NCBI GenBank assembly: GCA_945871425.1
Contig: CAMBVS010000043.1
Location: 1-35,960, forward strand
Origin: Rhizobium sp. Q54
Lineage (GTDB): Bacteria > Pseudomonadota > Alphaproteobacteria > SHVZ01
Direction: 5' to 3'
DNA: 35,960 bases
How positions within the stretch are numbered: position 1 is the first letter of the stretch; every line of letters starts with the position of its first letter. Positions 1 through 8,282 of this stretch are shown here, in pieces. Both the position numbers and the translations under genes were made by a program. Below the pieces are notes generated by a model. The model saw only the letters and a program-made list of their open reading frames with translations, did no database searches and was not told where the DNA came from.

Positions 1-627
1 GGCACGCTGGTGAACGCGCTGATCGCTCATTGCGGCCAGAGCCTCGCCGGCATCGGCGGCGAGCGCCGGCCGGGCATCGTCCATCGGCTGGACAAGGACA
101 CCTCCGGCCTGATGGTCGCCGCCAAGACCGAGCCCGTCTTGACCGGCCTTGCCCGGCAATTCGCCGACCGCACGGTCGACCGCGCCTACAAGGCGGTGGT
201 CTGGGGTGTGCCGCGCCCGGCCGAGGGCCGGATCGAGGGCAACATCGGCCGCAACCCCCGGAACCGGAAGAAGATGGCGGTCGTTACCTCCGGCGGCAAG
301 GCGGCCAGAACTCACTACAAGGTGGAGGCACGGATCCTGGGCACGGTCGCCAGCCTGATCGACTGCCGGCTGGAAACCGGACGGACGCATCAGATCCGGG
401 TGCACCTTGCTCATATCGGCCATCCGCTGGTCGGCGACCCCGCCTATGGCCGCCGCCGTGCCGGCGCCCCGACGGCCCTCGCCGATTTTCCCCGGCAGGC
501 TCTGGATGCCTACCGCCTCGGGTTTACTCACCCGGCCACCGGCCGGGCGCATCGGTTCGAACGAGAAATCTACACTGATATCAAAGAGTTACTATCTTTG
601 ACTGCCAATGTTCAATCGAAACAATAA
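1..627 (+). CDS. RluA-family 23S rRNA pseudouridine synthase, 3' part
   Basis: Open from base 1 with no stop, so the N-terminal part (including any S4 domain) lies outside the window. The visible 208 residues hold the RluA/RluD catalytic signature HRLDKDTSG, in which the Asp is the nucleophile that isomerises uridine, and the later family block GRTHQIRVHLAHIGHPLVGD. Family enzymes modify 23S rRNA (RluD, RluC) or tRNA/23S rRNA (RluA). Its position directly upstream of rpoH is common in alphaproteobacteria, where the gene is usually named rluD-like, but substrate cannot be read from this fragment. It ends with TAA, followed by a 195-base gap before rpoH. Confidence 0.93.
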   Translation, partial: GTLVNALIAHCGQSLAGIGGERRPGIVHRLDKDTSGLMVAAKTEPVLTGLARQFADRTVDRAYKAVVWGVPRPAEGRIEGNIGRNPRNRKKMAVVTSGGKAARTHYKVEARILGTVASLIDCRLETGRTHQIRVHLAHIGHPLVGDPAYGRRRAGAPTALADFPRQALDAYRLGFTHPATGRAHRFEREIYTDIKELLSLTANVQSKQ

Positions 628-650
628 CTTAGCCACCCGCTCGGACATTC

Positions 651-679
651 TTGACAACGCGGGAAGGTTGGAGGAATAT
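651..679 (+). promoter_or_regulatory. Candidate sigma-70-type promoter upstream of rpoH
   Basis: A perfect TTGACA at 651-656 is followed after 17 bases by GAATAT at 674-679, which matches the -10 consensus at 3 of 6 positions. It lies just after the pseudouridine synthase stop, and transcription from it would give an rpoH leader of about 135 bases. The -35 match is strong and the -10 weak, so this is an inference from spacing and consensus. Confidence 0.45.
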
Positions 680-689
680 CTGGGTCGTT

Positions 690-762
690 GGCACTCGTCT
701 TCGGAGAGTGCCAAGACCATCGGCCGGCGCCCGACAGGGGCCGGCGTCTGGGGTCGGGCGCC
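690..762 (+). promoter_or_regulatory. Two hairpins in the rpoH leader
   Basis: GGCACTC at 690-696 pairs perfectly with GAGTGCC at 706-712. GGCGCCCGAC at 726-735 pairs perfectly over 10 bases with GTCGGGCGCC at 753-762, enclosing a 17-base loop. Neither is followed by a T run, so neither looks like a classical intrinsic terminator. Both lie between the candidate promoter and the rpoH ribosome binding site (GGAG, 811-814). They could structure the rpoH mRNA leader or block read-through from the upstream gene. The pairing is seen directly; the function is inferred. Confidence 0.5.
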
Positions 763-822
763 AGCCCAAGGGAGGGGGAGGTCGTCCGGTCCTATGGACC
801 ACTCGCGAACGGAGGTCGTCAC

Positions 823-1752
823 ATGAGCAGCGTCAGCGTGCCGTCGGTCCCGGTGATGAGCGCGGAGGGCAACCTCTCGCGATATCTCCAGGAGATCCGC
901 AAATTCCCGATGTTGGAGCCCCAGGAGGAATACATGCTCGCCAAGGCGTGGCGCGAGCATGGCGACACCGAATCCGCCCATCGGCTGGTGACGAGCCACC
1001 TGCGCCTGGTCGCCAAGATCGCCATGGGCTACCGCGGCTATGGGTTGCCGCTGGGCGAGCTCATCAGCGAAGGCAACGTCGGCATGATGCAGGCGGTCAA
1101 GCGCTTCGAGCCAGAGCGCGGCTTCCGCCTGGCGACATACGCCATGTGGTGGATCCGTGCCGCGATCCAGGAGTACATCCTGCACTCCTGGTCGCTGGTG
1201 AAGATGGGCACCACCGCTGCCCAGAAGAAGCTGTTCTTCAACCTTCGCAAGATCAAAGGCCAGATCCAGGCGATCGATGAGGGCGACCTTTCGCCCGAGC
1301 AGGTGAAGGTGATCGCCGACCGCCTGGGCGTGCCCCAGGACGACGTCATCAGCATGAACCGGCGCCTCGCCGCTCCCGACCATTCGCTGAACGCGCCGCT
1401 CCGCGCCGAAGGCGAAGGCGAGTGGCAGGACTGGCTGGTCGACGACCGCGACAACCAGGAGGCCGAGCTCGGCCAGCGCGAGGAGACGACCCAGCGCATG
1501 CACCTCCTGAAGGAGGCGATGAAGGGCCTGAACGAGCGCGAGCGCCACATCCTCACCCGCCGTCGGCTCCAGGACGAGCCGGCGACGCTCGAGGACCTGA
1601 GCCAGGAATACGGCATCAGCCGCGAGCGCGTGCGCCAGATCGAGGTCCGCGCCTTCGAGAAGCTGCAGAAGGCGATGAAGATCGCCGCCTCCCGGATCGC
1701 CGGGGCTCAGGCCCAGGCAGTTGCCAAGCCGCGGCCACAGCCGGCGGCCTGA
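823..1752 (+). CDS. rpoH: RNA polymerase sigma-32 (heat-shock) factor RpoH
   Basis: 309 residues, a typical RpoH length. It directs RNA polymerase to heat-shock promoters for chaperone and protease genes. Visible landmarks are sigma region 2 with EGNVGMMQAVKRFEPERGFR and the YAMWWIRAAIQEYI segment (regions 2.3-2.4), the RpoH-specific box around QKKLFFNLR near residues 129-137, and region 4.2 with YGISRERVRQIEVRAFEKL. The ATG at 823 is chosen because GGAG lies 8 bases upstream and the protein then begins as RpoH proteins do. The open frame extends further upstream without sigma-factor sequence. Downstream, an imperfect hairpin (CCAGGG 1763-1768 with CCCTGG 1788-1793) may help end transcription before the convergent membrane-protein gene. 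Confidence 0.97.
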   Translation: MSSVSVPSVPVMSAEGNLSRYLQEIRKFPMLEPQEEYMLAKAWREHGDTESAHRLVTSHLRLVAKIAMGYRGYGLPLGELISEGNVGMMQAVKRFEPERGFRLATYAMWWIRAAIQEYILHSWSLVKMGTTAAQKKLFFNLRKIKGQIQAIDEGDLSPEQVKVIADRLGVPQDDVISMNRRLAAPDHSLNAPLRAEGEGEWQDWLVDDRDNQEAELGQREETTQRMHLLKEAMKGLNERERHILTRRRLQDEPATLEDLSQEYGISRERVRQIEVRAFEKLQKAMKIAASRIAGAQAQAVAKPRPQPAA

Positions 1753-1821
1753 CCGGACGTCCCCAGGGGGCGGACTTCGCCACCGCTCCCTGGTGATGTG
1801 CCGTCCCGAAGATGTCGATGG

Positions 1822-2322
1822 TTATCTCTCGGCCGAGGCGGCCTGCTTTTCCTCGGCACTCTTGGCGCTATCGGTCACGCCCTCGCCCCACTCGTCGATG
1901 AGCTCCTGCTGATACCCCTGCATCTTCGAGATGCGGCGTTCGATCTGGACGCGGAGCACGAAGGCGACGATCGCGGGCGTGACCGAGTAGAGGCCCCAGC
2001 CGATCGCGGCGGCGCCGTACATCAGGAACCAGTTGAAGACGTTGGTGACGTTTCGCATCGCCGAGTCCATGCTGTGGTCTTGGGTCCACATGCCGAGCGC
2101 CACCGGCAGGACGCCCAGGAGATTCATCGCGCCGACGCAGAACGCGGCGTATTTCTCCCGCCGCCGGTCGGTGAAGAAGGCGACGATGGTCGGCACCATG
2201 CCGATCACCAGCACCAGCACCGACGGCAGCACCCAGACGCAGACGCAGACGACGATGACGCCGCCGATCACCTTGGTGGCGACCGACTGCGCACCTCGCG
2301 GCATGGTCGGAAAGTCGGTCAT
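1822..2322 (-). CDS. Small multi-pass membrane protein of unknown function
   Basis: 166 residues with about four hydrophobic segments: a long one or two near residues 16-50 (IGGVIVVCVCVWVLPSVLVL), one near 60-80, and one near 98-125. A charged C-terminal tail follows. The tail contains MQGYQQELIDEWGEG and is rich in Glu, Lys and Ala. I do not recognise a named family. It begins 10 bases after the stop of the kinase-fold gene on the same strand, so the two are almost certainly co-transcribed, and both products should be membrane-bound. A scaffold or partner role for the kinase-fold protein is an inference from this pairing only. It is convergent with rpoH. Confidence 0.8.
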   Translation of the reverse strand: MTDFPTMPRGAQSVATKVIGGVIVVCVCVWVLPSVLVLVIGMVPTIVAFFTDRRREKYAAFCVGAMNLLGVLPVALGMWTQDHSMDSAMRNVTNVFNWFLMYGAAAIGWGLYSVTPAIVAFVLRVQIERRISKMQGYQQELIDEWGEGVTDSAKSAEEKQAASAER

Positions 2323-2332
2323 CTTGCCCGGG

Positions 2333-4360
2333 TCAGATGAAGTAGAAGAGGAACGTGATCGAGGCGATCAGAAACCCGATCGAGCCCGAGGCGATCGCCG
2401 CCACCTGCTCGCCCATCTCCTTGGCGTGATGATCGGCATTGCCGGCGTCGATGTGCAGCAGCGAGATCTGCGACGCGGTCCGATGATAGTTCGCCTGGGC
2501 GGAATGGTAGGCCTTCTCGTCGCGCTCGAGGACCTGCATGTCGTTGAACAGCGCCAGCAGCTCCGAGGTCTTCCCGGTCTTGCCGGCGGCCTGCAGGTCG
2601 GCGTGCATCTTCTTGCGCTGCTTCAGGTTGTGGAAGGACTCGACCACCGGCTGAAGCATCTCGGCCAGGACCTTGGTCAGGTCCGGTGCCTGCTCGAGCT
2701 TGCTGACCTGCTGGACCAGCGCCATGATTTTGAGGACGCCGATCTTGTAGGAGTTGCTCTGCTCGCTGTCGCCGAGCGGACGCAGCCACTGGTCGCTCAT
2801 CTGCTTGCAGCGCACGGCGCAGAAGGCGGCGATGTGGCGGTCGATCAGCTTCGGCGCCGGCCCGGGATTGCGCGAGTAGTCGTTGAGCGCCCAGATCAGC
2901 TCGACCATGTTGGTCACGTAGAAGCGCTCGACGATCGGGCTCAGGCACGGCAGGTGCGCGTTCAGCTCGTAGAGGCAGCGCTCGATGCCGTAGCCGGCGG
3001 TGCCGGAGCTGATGTACTGCGGCATCCGATCGAACGCCTGCTGCCAACGGGCGGTATCGGATCTGGCCTCGGTCTGCCCGGTGAGCCAGATCGACGCCAG
3101 GCGCGCCTGGAACAGCTCGGCCAGGAGCTGGCGCCGCTCGGGATTTTCAAGGCTGGTCGCCACCAGGTCGCCGATGCCGTCGAGCATCAGCGCCAGCCCC
3201 TTGAAGCGCAGCGGCGCCGGCGCGTCGAGGGCGATCGAGGCGCGGGCCGCGAGACGCTCGCCGTCCCCGGTGCCGCTCTCCTTGGTCTGCGCCGCCCCGA
3301 CCAGCTTGGTCAGGCGCTCGACCACGCTCTCTTCGCTCAGGCTCCGCTTCAGCCACATCTCGAAGGCGGGACCGCGGATCGCCGGCGCCGCGCTGCGCCA
3401 TTCCGACGAGAAGCCGACGGCGAGCGCGCGGGCGTTGAAGTACTCGCGGCCCGCCAGCTCGAAGGGGCGCGTCGCGCGCTTGGGCAGCTTCGGCTGCTTC
3501 GGCGACAGTCGCCGCCCCCCCATCCACAGCTCGATCTCCCGGATGGTCCAGCGCTCCTTCAGGTCGTCGGAGAGCATGCCGCGAAGGAGCTCGGCGATCG
3601 GCAGGGGAACGCGATGCTGGGCAGCCAGCGCCGCGTAGGAGCCGTAGTTGATCTTATTGAGGAGAAGCTGATGAGGATCGCCGTCGGGGACCGGGGCCCG
3701 GCCGATGGCGAGCGCCAGGATGGTGGCGCCCAGCGAGTAGATGTCGTCGAACAGCCGCCCGCGGCCGCGGGCGGCGGGGTCGCACATGTGGCTTTCGATC
3801 GGCTCCGCCCACGCCGGCTGGAAGTAGGCCGGCGGCGAGGTGTAGCAATCGCCGAGGACGACGTTGTGCTTCTGCCCGTCGGTGAAGAACAGGTTGGTCG
3901 GCCGGATGTTGCGGTGGGTCTGTCCGCGCGCCTGGAGCTCGCGGATCACCGCCAGGAGGGGCATGAGCACGCCCTTGACGATCTGTTGCTCGTCGAAGGG
4001 ATCGAAGGTCGCCTTCGGGCCGGACATCACCCGGTCGCCGCCGGGCCGTTCCATCACCACCACCATCAGGCGCCGGTTCTCCGGCGCCCACGGCACGATG
4101 CCCCACTCCATCACCCTCATCACCCCGGTCGGCGCGAGGTTGCGGAGGTTGGTCATGACGTCGATCTGCGGCGGCAGCCGCCAGTCGAGCCGCACGGCGA
4201 CGAGGCGGTCGTCGGCGTCGCGCTTGGACTGGGCGAGATAGGCCTTGGCCGCCGGCGAGTCGTATTGGGGCAGCGGGCTCGAAGGGAAGATGTCGAAGCG
4301 GCCGTCGAGCGTGACGGGTGCGCCCGTGCCAGCGTTGACGTTGGTTTCCGCGTCCGCCAT
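2333..4360 (-). CDS. Membrane-anchored protein-kinase-fold protein, probable pseudokinase
   Basis: 675 residues. Residues about 50-280 resemble a Ser/Thr protein kinase domain, but key positions are changed. The beta-3 VAxK is VAVR (R57) and no glycine-rich loop is evident. The catalytic-loop HRDxKPxN is HRNIRPTN (149-156), so the base Asp is Asn. The DFG position reads DCY (171-173). The DxWSLG-like block is present as DDIYSLGATILAL near 205-217, supporting the fold. The middle and C-terminal parts are helical and charged, and the last 20 or so residues (GFLIASITFLFYFI) form a membrane anchor, so the kinase-like part should face the cytoplasm. The start has a perfect AGGAGGT ribosome site (4363-4369 on this strand). 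It could still bind nucleotide; classical phosphotransfer looks unlikely. Confidence 0.82.
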   Translation of the reverse strand: MADAETNVNAGTGAPVTLDGRFDIFPSSPLPQYDSPAAKAYLAQSKRDADDRLVAVRLDWRLPPQIDVMTNLRNLAPTGVMRVMEWGIVPWAPENRRLMVVVMERPGGDRVMSGPKATFDPFDEQQIVKGVLMPLLAVIRELQARGQTHRNIRPTNLFFTDGQKHNVVLGDCYTSPPAYFQPAWAEPIESHMCDPAARGRGRLFDDIYSLGATILALAIGRAPVPDGDPHQLLLNKINYGSYAALAAQHRVPLPIAELLRGMLSDDLKERWTIREIELWMGGRRLSPKQPKLPKRATRPFELAGREYFNARALAVGFSSEWRSAAPAIRGPAFEMWLKRSLSEESVVERLTKLVGAAQTKESGTGDGERLAARASIALDAPAPLRFKGLALMLDGIGDLVATSLENPERRQLLAELFQARLASIWLTGQTEARSDTARWQQAFDRMPQYISSGTAGYGIERCLYELNAHLPCLSPIVERFYVTNMVELIWALNDYSRNPGPAPKLIDRHIAAFCAVRCKQMSDQWLRPLGDSEQSNSYKIGVLKIMALVQQVSKLEQAPDLTKVLAEMLQPVVESFHNLKQRKKMHADLQAAGKTGKTSELLALFNDMQVLERDEKAYHSAQANYHRTASQISLLHIDAGNADHHAKEMGEQVAAIASGSIGFLIASITFLFYFI

Positions 4361-4463
4361 CGACCTCCTCGCGCGCCCGAATCGGGGCGGGAGGATGGGA
4401 GGTCAGGCCGAATCGCCTGCCGAATCCCATCCGGTCATTTATGCGGCCGGGACGAGGGCCGGG

Positions 4464-5753
4464 TCAATCGGTGAAGGGGTCGCGCACCAGGATGGTGTCC
4501 TCGCGCTCCGGGCTGGTCGAGAGCATGGCGACCGGGCAGCCGATCAGCTCCTCGATGCGGCGGACGTATTTGACCGCCGTCGCCGGCAGGTCCGCCCAGG
4601 AGCGCGCGCCGCGGGTCGATTCCGACCAGCCCTCGAACACCTCGTAGATCGGCTTGACCCGCGCCTGCGCCGAGGCGGCGGCCGGCAGGTGGCGGAGCGT
4701 CATGCCGTCGAGCTGGTAGCCGACGCAGACCTTCAGCTCCTTCAGGCCGTCGAGCACGTCGAGCTTGGTCAACGCGATGCCGTTGATGCCGCCGATACGC
4801 GTCGACTGGCGAACCAGGACGGCATCGAACCAGCCGCAGCGGCGGGGCCGTCCGGTCACCGTGCCGAATTCGCGGCCGATCTCGCCGATGCGCTTGCCGA
4901 CCTCGTCGAACAGCTCGGTCGGAAACGGACCGGCGCCGACCCTTGTGGTGTAGGCCTTGGTGATGCCGAGCACGTAGCCAAGCGCCCGCGGTCCGAGACC
5001 TGATCCGGTCGCGGCCTGGGCCGCCACCGTGCTGGACGAGGTGACGTAGGGATACGTTCCATGGTCGACGTCGAGCAGCGCCCCCTGGGCGCCTTCGAAC
5101 AGCAGGCGGCGGCCGGAGCGGCGGAGATCGTCGAGCCGCTGCCAGACCGGCTCGGCGAAAGGCAGCACTTTCGGCGCGATCTCCGTCAGCGCCCGCACCA
5201 GCTCGTCGGCGTCGACCTTGTCCTTGCCGAGCCCGGTCAGGAGCGCGTTGTGGTGGAGCAGCAGCTGATGGACCTTGTCGGGGAGCGTCGACAGGTCGGC
5301 GAGGTCGCAGATCCGGATGGCGCGGCGGCCGACCTTGTCCTCGTAGGCAGGCCCGATGCCGCGGCCGGTGGTTCCGATCTTGGCCTCCCCCCTCGCCTCT
5401 TCCCGGGCGAGGTCGAGGATGCGGTGGACCGGCAGGATCAGCGTGCAGTTCTCGGCGACGCGGAGCGTGTCGGCGGTGACCTCGACGCCCTGCCCCTTGA
5501 GGATCTCGATCTCCTTCAAGAGGTGCCAGGGATCGAGGACCACGCCCGATCCCAGGATCGACAGCTTGCCGCGCACGACGCCGGACGGCAGCAGGCTCAG
5601 CTTGTAGGTCATGTTGCCGATGACCAGCGTATGGCCGGCATTGTGGCCGCCCTGGAAGCGGACGACCACGTCGGCGCGCTCCGACAGCCAGTCGACGATC
5701 TTGCCCTTGCCTTCGTCGCCCCACTGGGCGCCCACCACCACCACGTTGGTCAT
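4464..5753 (-). CDS. purA: Adenylosuccinate synthetase PurA
   Basis: 429 residues, full family length. It catalyses IMP + aspartate + GTP to adenylosuccinate, the first committed step from IMP to AMP, in the cytoplasm. The N-terminal GTP/IMP loop WGDEGKGK (residues 11-18, catalytic Asp13), [42 protein letters not shown] and the C-terminal [11 protein letters not shown] are all present and intact. The ATG overlaps the hisZ stop in an ATGA (5750-5753), so translation is probably coupled to hisZ. This hisZ-purA order is frequent in alphaproteobacteria. Confidence 0.98.
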   Translation of the reverse strand: MTNVVVVGAQWGDEGKGKIVDWLSERADVVVRFQGGHNAGHTLVIGNMTYKLSLLPSGVVRGKLSILGSGVVLDPWHLLKEIEILKGQGVEVTADTLRVAENCTLILPVHRILDLAREEARGEAKIGTTGRGIGPAYEDKVGRRAIRICDLADLSTLPDKVHQLLLHHNALLTGLGKDKVDADELVRALTEIAPKVLPFAEPVWQRLDDLRRSGRRLLFEGAQGALLDVDHGTYPYVTSSSTVAAQAATGSGLGPRALGYVLGITKAYTTRVGAGPFPTELFDEVGKRIGEIGREFGTVTGRPRRCGWFDAVLVRQSTRIGGINGIALTKLDVLDGLKELKVCVGYQLDGMTLRHLPAAASAQARVKPIYEVFEGWSESTRGARSWADLPATAVKYVRRIEELIGCPVAMLSTSPEREDTILVRDPFTD

Positions 5754-6919
5754 GCCGCGCGCTCGATTTCCTTGATGTTGCCGTCGCCGCCCACGAGGTG
5801 CGAGCAGCCGAGCCGCCTGGCTTCGCCGGCAGCGTCGGCCGCAGGCGCCAGGCCGGCGACGGTGACCCAGCCCTGCTCGCGCAGACGCCGTCCGATCTCC
5901 GACGAGAGGCCGTGCGGCAGGAAGACCTTGCGGCCGACCACCGCCGCCGGGAGGGCCCGGATCACGGTGTCCATGTAGAAGGTGAGGCCGGTCGCCGCCT
6001 CGCCGGTCTCGCCGGCGCGGTAGCGCCCGCCGCGGCCGAGCTCGCCACGCACGCCGCGGACGAACAGCGAGAAGCTGACCCCGATGTGGTAGGCGAAGCC
6101 GCGGTTCTCGACCGCATCGACCGTGAGAATGAGCCCGGGATCCGCCGCCTGAACCAGGCGGGCGACGGTCTTCAGCGAGTCGACCTGGGCCTTGGCCTCA
6201 GCCGGAAGCTCGACGGCATCGAGCGCCGCGAGGCCCGGCTCGATCGGGCCGGAGGCTGCGAGCAGCTTCTCGACCACGGCGGCCGGACCGCCGAGGCGCT
6301 CGATGGCGCCGGCATCCTTGCCGTCGAGCGCGGTGCGGAAGGCCTTGGCCGCCTCGCCCTCGACGCCGTGGGCGGAGAGCAGCGCCGGCACCAGGCTGGG
6401 CGCCATCAGATCGATGGAGAGGCCCTTGACCCCGACCCGCCTGGCCGCCTCCGCCGCGATCAGGATCACCTCGGCATCGGACTCCGGGGTCTCGGCGCCG
6501 ATCAGCTCGAACCCGACCTGGGTGAACTCGCGCTCGGGGCTGAGCTGCGAGCCCATCACCCGCATGACCTCGCCGGCATAGGAGAGCCGGACCGGCCGGG
6601 GGGCGTTGCGAAGCCGCGTGGTGGCGATCCGCGCCACCTGCAGCGTCAGGTCCGGGCGCAGCGCCATCATCCGCTGCGAGATCGGGTCCATCATGCGGAA
6701 GGTGCGGTTGGCGACGGAGGCGCTCACCTGGCCCAGGAGGCTCTGCTCGAACTCGACCAGCGGCGGCTTCACCCGCTCGTAGCCATAGGCGGCGAAGCAC
6801 GCCATCAGGCTCTCGACGACCTGTGTCTCGTGGTCGCCGTCCGGCGGCAGGACGTCGCGCAGCCCCTGGGGCAGGAGCGCGCGGGAGGTCAAGTCCGATC
6901 CGCTCGCGGACTGGGTCAC
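5750..6919 (-). CDS. hisZ: ATP phosphoribosyltransferase regulatory subunit HisZ
   Basis: 389 residues. HisZ is a catalytically inactive histidyl-tRNA-synthetase paralogue that assembles with short-form HisG to make the first enzyme of histidine synthesis. The protein has the HisRS-like class II core: [16 protein letters not shown] near the start, [15 protein letters not shown], and [17 protein letters not shown] (motif 2 region). It lacks an anticodon-binding domain, which fits HisZ and not HisS. The start codon is GTG (6919), with a GGAG about 10 bases upstream. hisG is not adjacent. It is divergent from serC across a 191-base control region. Confidence 0.94.
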   Translation of the reverse strand: MTQSASGSDLTSRALLPQGLRDVLPPDGDHETQVVESLMACFAAYGYERVKPPLVEFEQSLLGQVSASVANRTFRMMDPISQRMMALRPDLTLQVARIATTRLRNAPRPVRLSYAGEVMRVMGSQLSPEREFTQVGFELIGAETPESDAEVILIAAEAARRVGVKGLSIDLMAPSLVPALLSAHGVEGEAAKAFRTALDGKDAGAIERLGGPAAVVEKLLAASGPIEPGLAALDAVELPAEAKAQVDSLKTVARLVQAADPGLILTVDAVENRGFAYHIGVSFSLFVRGVRGELGRGGRYRAGETGEAATGLTFYMDTVIRALPAAVVGRKVFLPHGLSSEIGRRLREQGWVTVAGLAPAADAAGEARRLGCSHLVGGDGNIKEIERAA

Positions 6920-6960
6920 GAAACGAGGTCTCCGTTCGGGATTTGTGCAGCGCGGGATGA

Positions 6961-6977
6961 GTAGCCGGTTTGGCTAC
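6961..6977. promoter_or_regulatory. Short perfect hairpin in the hisZ/serC intergenic region
   Basis: GTAGCC (6961-6966) and GGCTAC (6972-6977) form a perfect 6-base inverted repeat around a 5-base centre, about 40 bases upstream of the hisZ start and 50 bases upstream of the serC -35 element. It could be an operator half-site pair or a leader hairpin for hisZ. Only the symmetry is seen directly. Confidence 0.3.
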
Positions 6978-7026
6978 GCGCGGCAACCGCCACGACGCCG
7001 CGACGGGACGCCGCGCCCCGAGGCGG

Positions 7027-7055
7027 TTGACGGTCGCCGTCCGCGCCCTTAGCGT
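7027..7055 (+). promoter_or_regulatory. Promoter of serC-serA
   Basis: TTGACG at 7027-7032 and TAGCGT at 7050-7055 are separated by 17 bases. This is the usual look of a vegetative promoter in alphaproteobacteria, with a strong TTGAC and a weak -10 starting TA. Transcription would start near 7062, immediately before the hairpin of the serC leader. Confidence 0.6.
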
Positions 7056-7057
7056 CC

Positions 7058-7110
7058 GCCCCGGGTCACGCTCCCCCACCGGAGCGCAACTATTCTGCAA
7101 GGGATAGGCG
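7058..7110 (+). ncRNA. serC leader-like 5' element
   Basis: The roughly 50-base leader between the predicted start site and the serC ATG contains GGGTCACGCTCC, the loop CCCACC and GGAGCGCAACTATTC. CGCTCC at 7069-7074 pairs perfectly with GGAGCG at 7081-7086. The ribosome site AAGGGA (7099-7104) follows. This layout matches my recollection of the serC motif described upstream of serC-serA operons in alphaproteobacteria, in which transcription starts at the edge of the element. It is assigned from memory of the motif; a covariance-model hit would settle it. No ligand is known to me. Confidence 0.62.
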
Positions 7111-8265
7111 ATGACGAACACGCCCGGACTCCGTCCGAACTCCCCCCATTTCTCTTCCGGTCCCTGCGCCAAGCGACCCGGCTGGTCGCTGGACGCGCTG
7201 CGTTCCGCGCTGGTCGGCCGCTCGCACCGCTCCAAGGAAGGTAAGGAGCGGCTCATCGAGGTGATCGAGCGCTCGCGGTCGATCCTCGGCATGCCCAAGG
7301 ACTACAGGCTCGCCATCGTGCCGGCCTCCGACACCGGCGCGGTCGAGATGGCGCTGTGGAGCCTGCTCGGTGCCCGCGGCGTCGACGTGCTCGCCTGGGA
7401 AAGCTTCGGCGAGGGCTGGGCCAACGATATCACCAGGCATCTCAAGCTGAAGAATGTGCGCGTGCTGAAGGCGCCCTACGGCGCCTTGCCGGACCTGAGC
7501 CAGGTGAGCTGGGCCAACGACGTCGTCTTCACCTGGAACGGCACCACCTCGGGCGTGCGCGTGCCCAACGGCGGCTGGATCGCCGAAGACCGCCAGGGTC
7601 TCGCCATCTGCGATGCCACCTCCGCCGCCTTCGCCATGGACCTGCCGTGGCCGAAGCTCGATGTCGTCACCTGGTCCTGGCAGAAGGTGCTGGGCGGCGA
7701 GGCGGCGCACGGCATGCTGGCGCTCTCGCCCCGCGCCATCCAGCGGCTGGAGAGCCATGTGCCGGCCTGGCCGCTGCCGAAAGTCTTCCGGATGACCAAG
7801 GGCGGCAAGTTCGACGAGGCGCCGTTCAAGGGCGAGACCATCAACACGCCCTCGATGCTGGCGGTCGAGGATGCCCTCGACGGGCTGCGCTGGGCCGAGC
7901 AGGCCGGCGGGCTGAAGGGCCTGATCGCCCGCTCTCAGGCCAACCTGAAGGCGCTGACCGGCTGGGTCGACCGCACCGACTGGATCGCCTTTCTCGCCAA
8001 GGATCTCTCGACGAGGTCGTCGACCTCTGTCTGCCTCTCCTTCGTCGATCCCTGGTTCTTGGGCCATGCCGAGGACGCCCAGAGGGCGATCTCCCGGAAA
8101 GTCGCCGGCCTGCTCGAGGCGGAGGGCGTCGCCTACGACATCGCGTCCCATCGCGACTCCCCGCCGGGGCTCCGCATCTGGTGCGGCGCCACCGTCGAGA
8201 CCGCCGATGTCGAAGCCCTCACGCCCTGGCTCGACTGGGCCTATGCCCGCGCCAAGGCGGCCTGA
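7111..8265 (+). CDS. serC: Phosphoserine aminotransferase SerC
   Basis: 384 residues. It transfers an amino group from glutamate to 3-phosphohydroxypyruvate in serine synthesis, and can also serve pyridoxal phosphate synthesis. The N-terminus [16 protein letters not shown] marks the alphaproteobacterial/long SerC subgroup. [13 protein letters not shown] supplies the PLP ring-binding Asp region, and the lysine in [15 protein letters not shown] is the expected Schiff-base residue. AAGGGA lies 6 bases before the ATG. It is co-transcribed with serA, with only about 17 bases between SerC stop and the preferred SerA start. Confidence 0.96.
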   Translation: MTNTPGLRPNSPHFSSGPCAKRPGWSLDALRSALVGRSHRSKEGKERLIEVIERSRSILGMPKDYRLAIVPASDTGAVEMALWSLLGARGVDVLAWESFGEGWANDITRHLKLKNVRVLKAPYGALPDLSQVSWANDVVFTWNGTTSGVRVPNGGWIAEDRQGLAICDATSAAFAMDLPWPKLDVVTWSWQKVLGGEAAHGMLALSPRAIQRLESHVPAWPLPKVFRMTKGGKFDEAPFKGETINTPSMLAVEDALDGLRWAEQAGGLKGLIARSQANLKALTGWVDRTDWIAFLAKDLSTRSSTSVCLSFVDPWFLGHAEDAQRAISRKVAGLLEAEGVAYDIASHRDSPPGLRIWCGATVETADVEALTPWLDWAYARAKAA

Positions 8266-8282
8266 CCGGAGTCATGAAGACG

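Noticed and set aside
688..822. Upstream extension of rpoH by 45 codons
   Set aside because: The extension covers the leader hairpins, has no sigma-factor sequence, and the ATG at 823 has a good ribosome site.
1763..1793. Intrinsic terminator after rpoH
   Set aside because: The hairpin has an asymmetric bulge and no T run; mentioned with rpoH but not called as a feature.
2033..4474. Very long open frame (about 813 codons) on the plus strand opposite the kinase-fold gene
   Set aside because: Antisense shadow typical of GC-rich codon bias; no domain, low-complexity Arg/His/Leu/Gly composition, and the minus-strand gene has family motifs and a perfect ribosome site.
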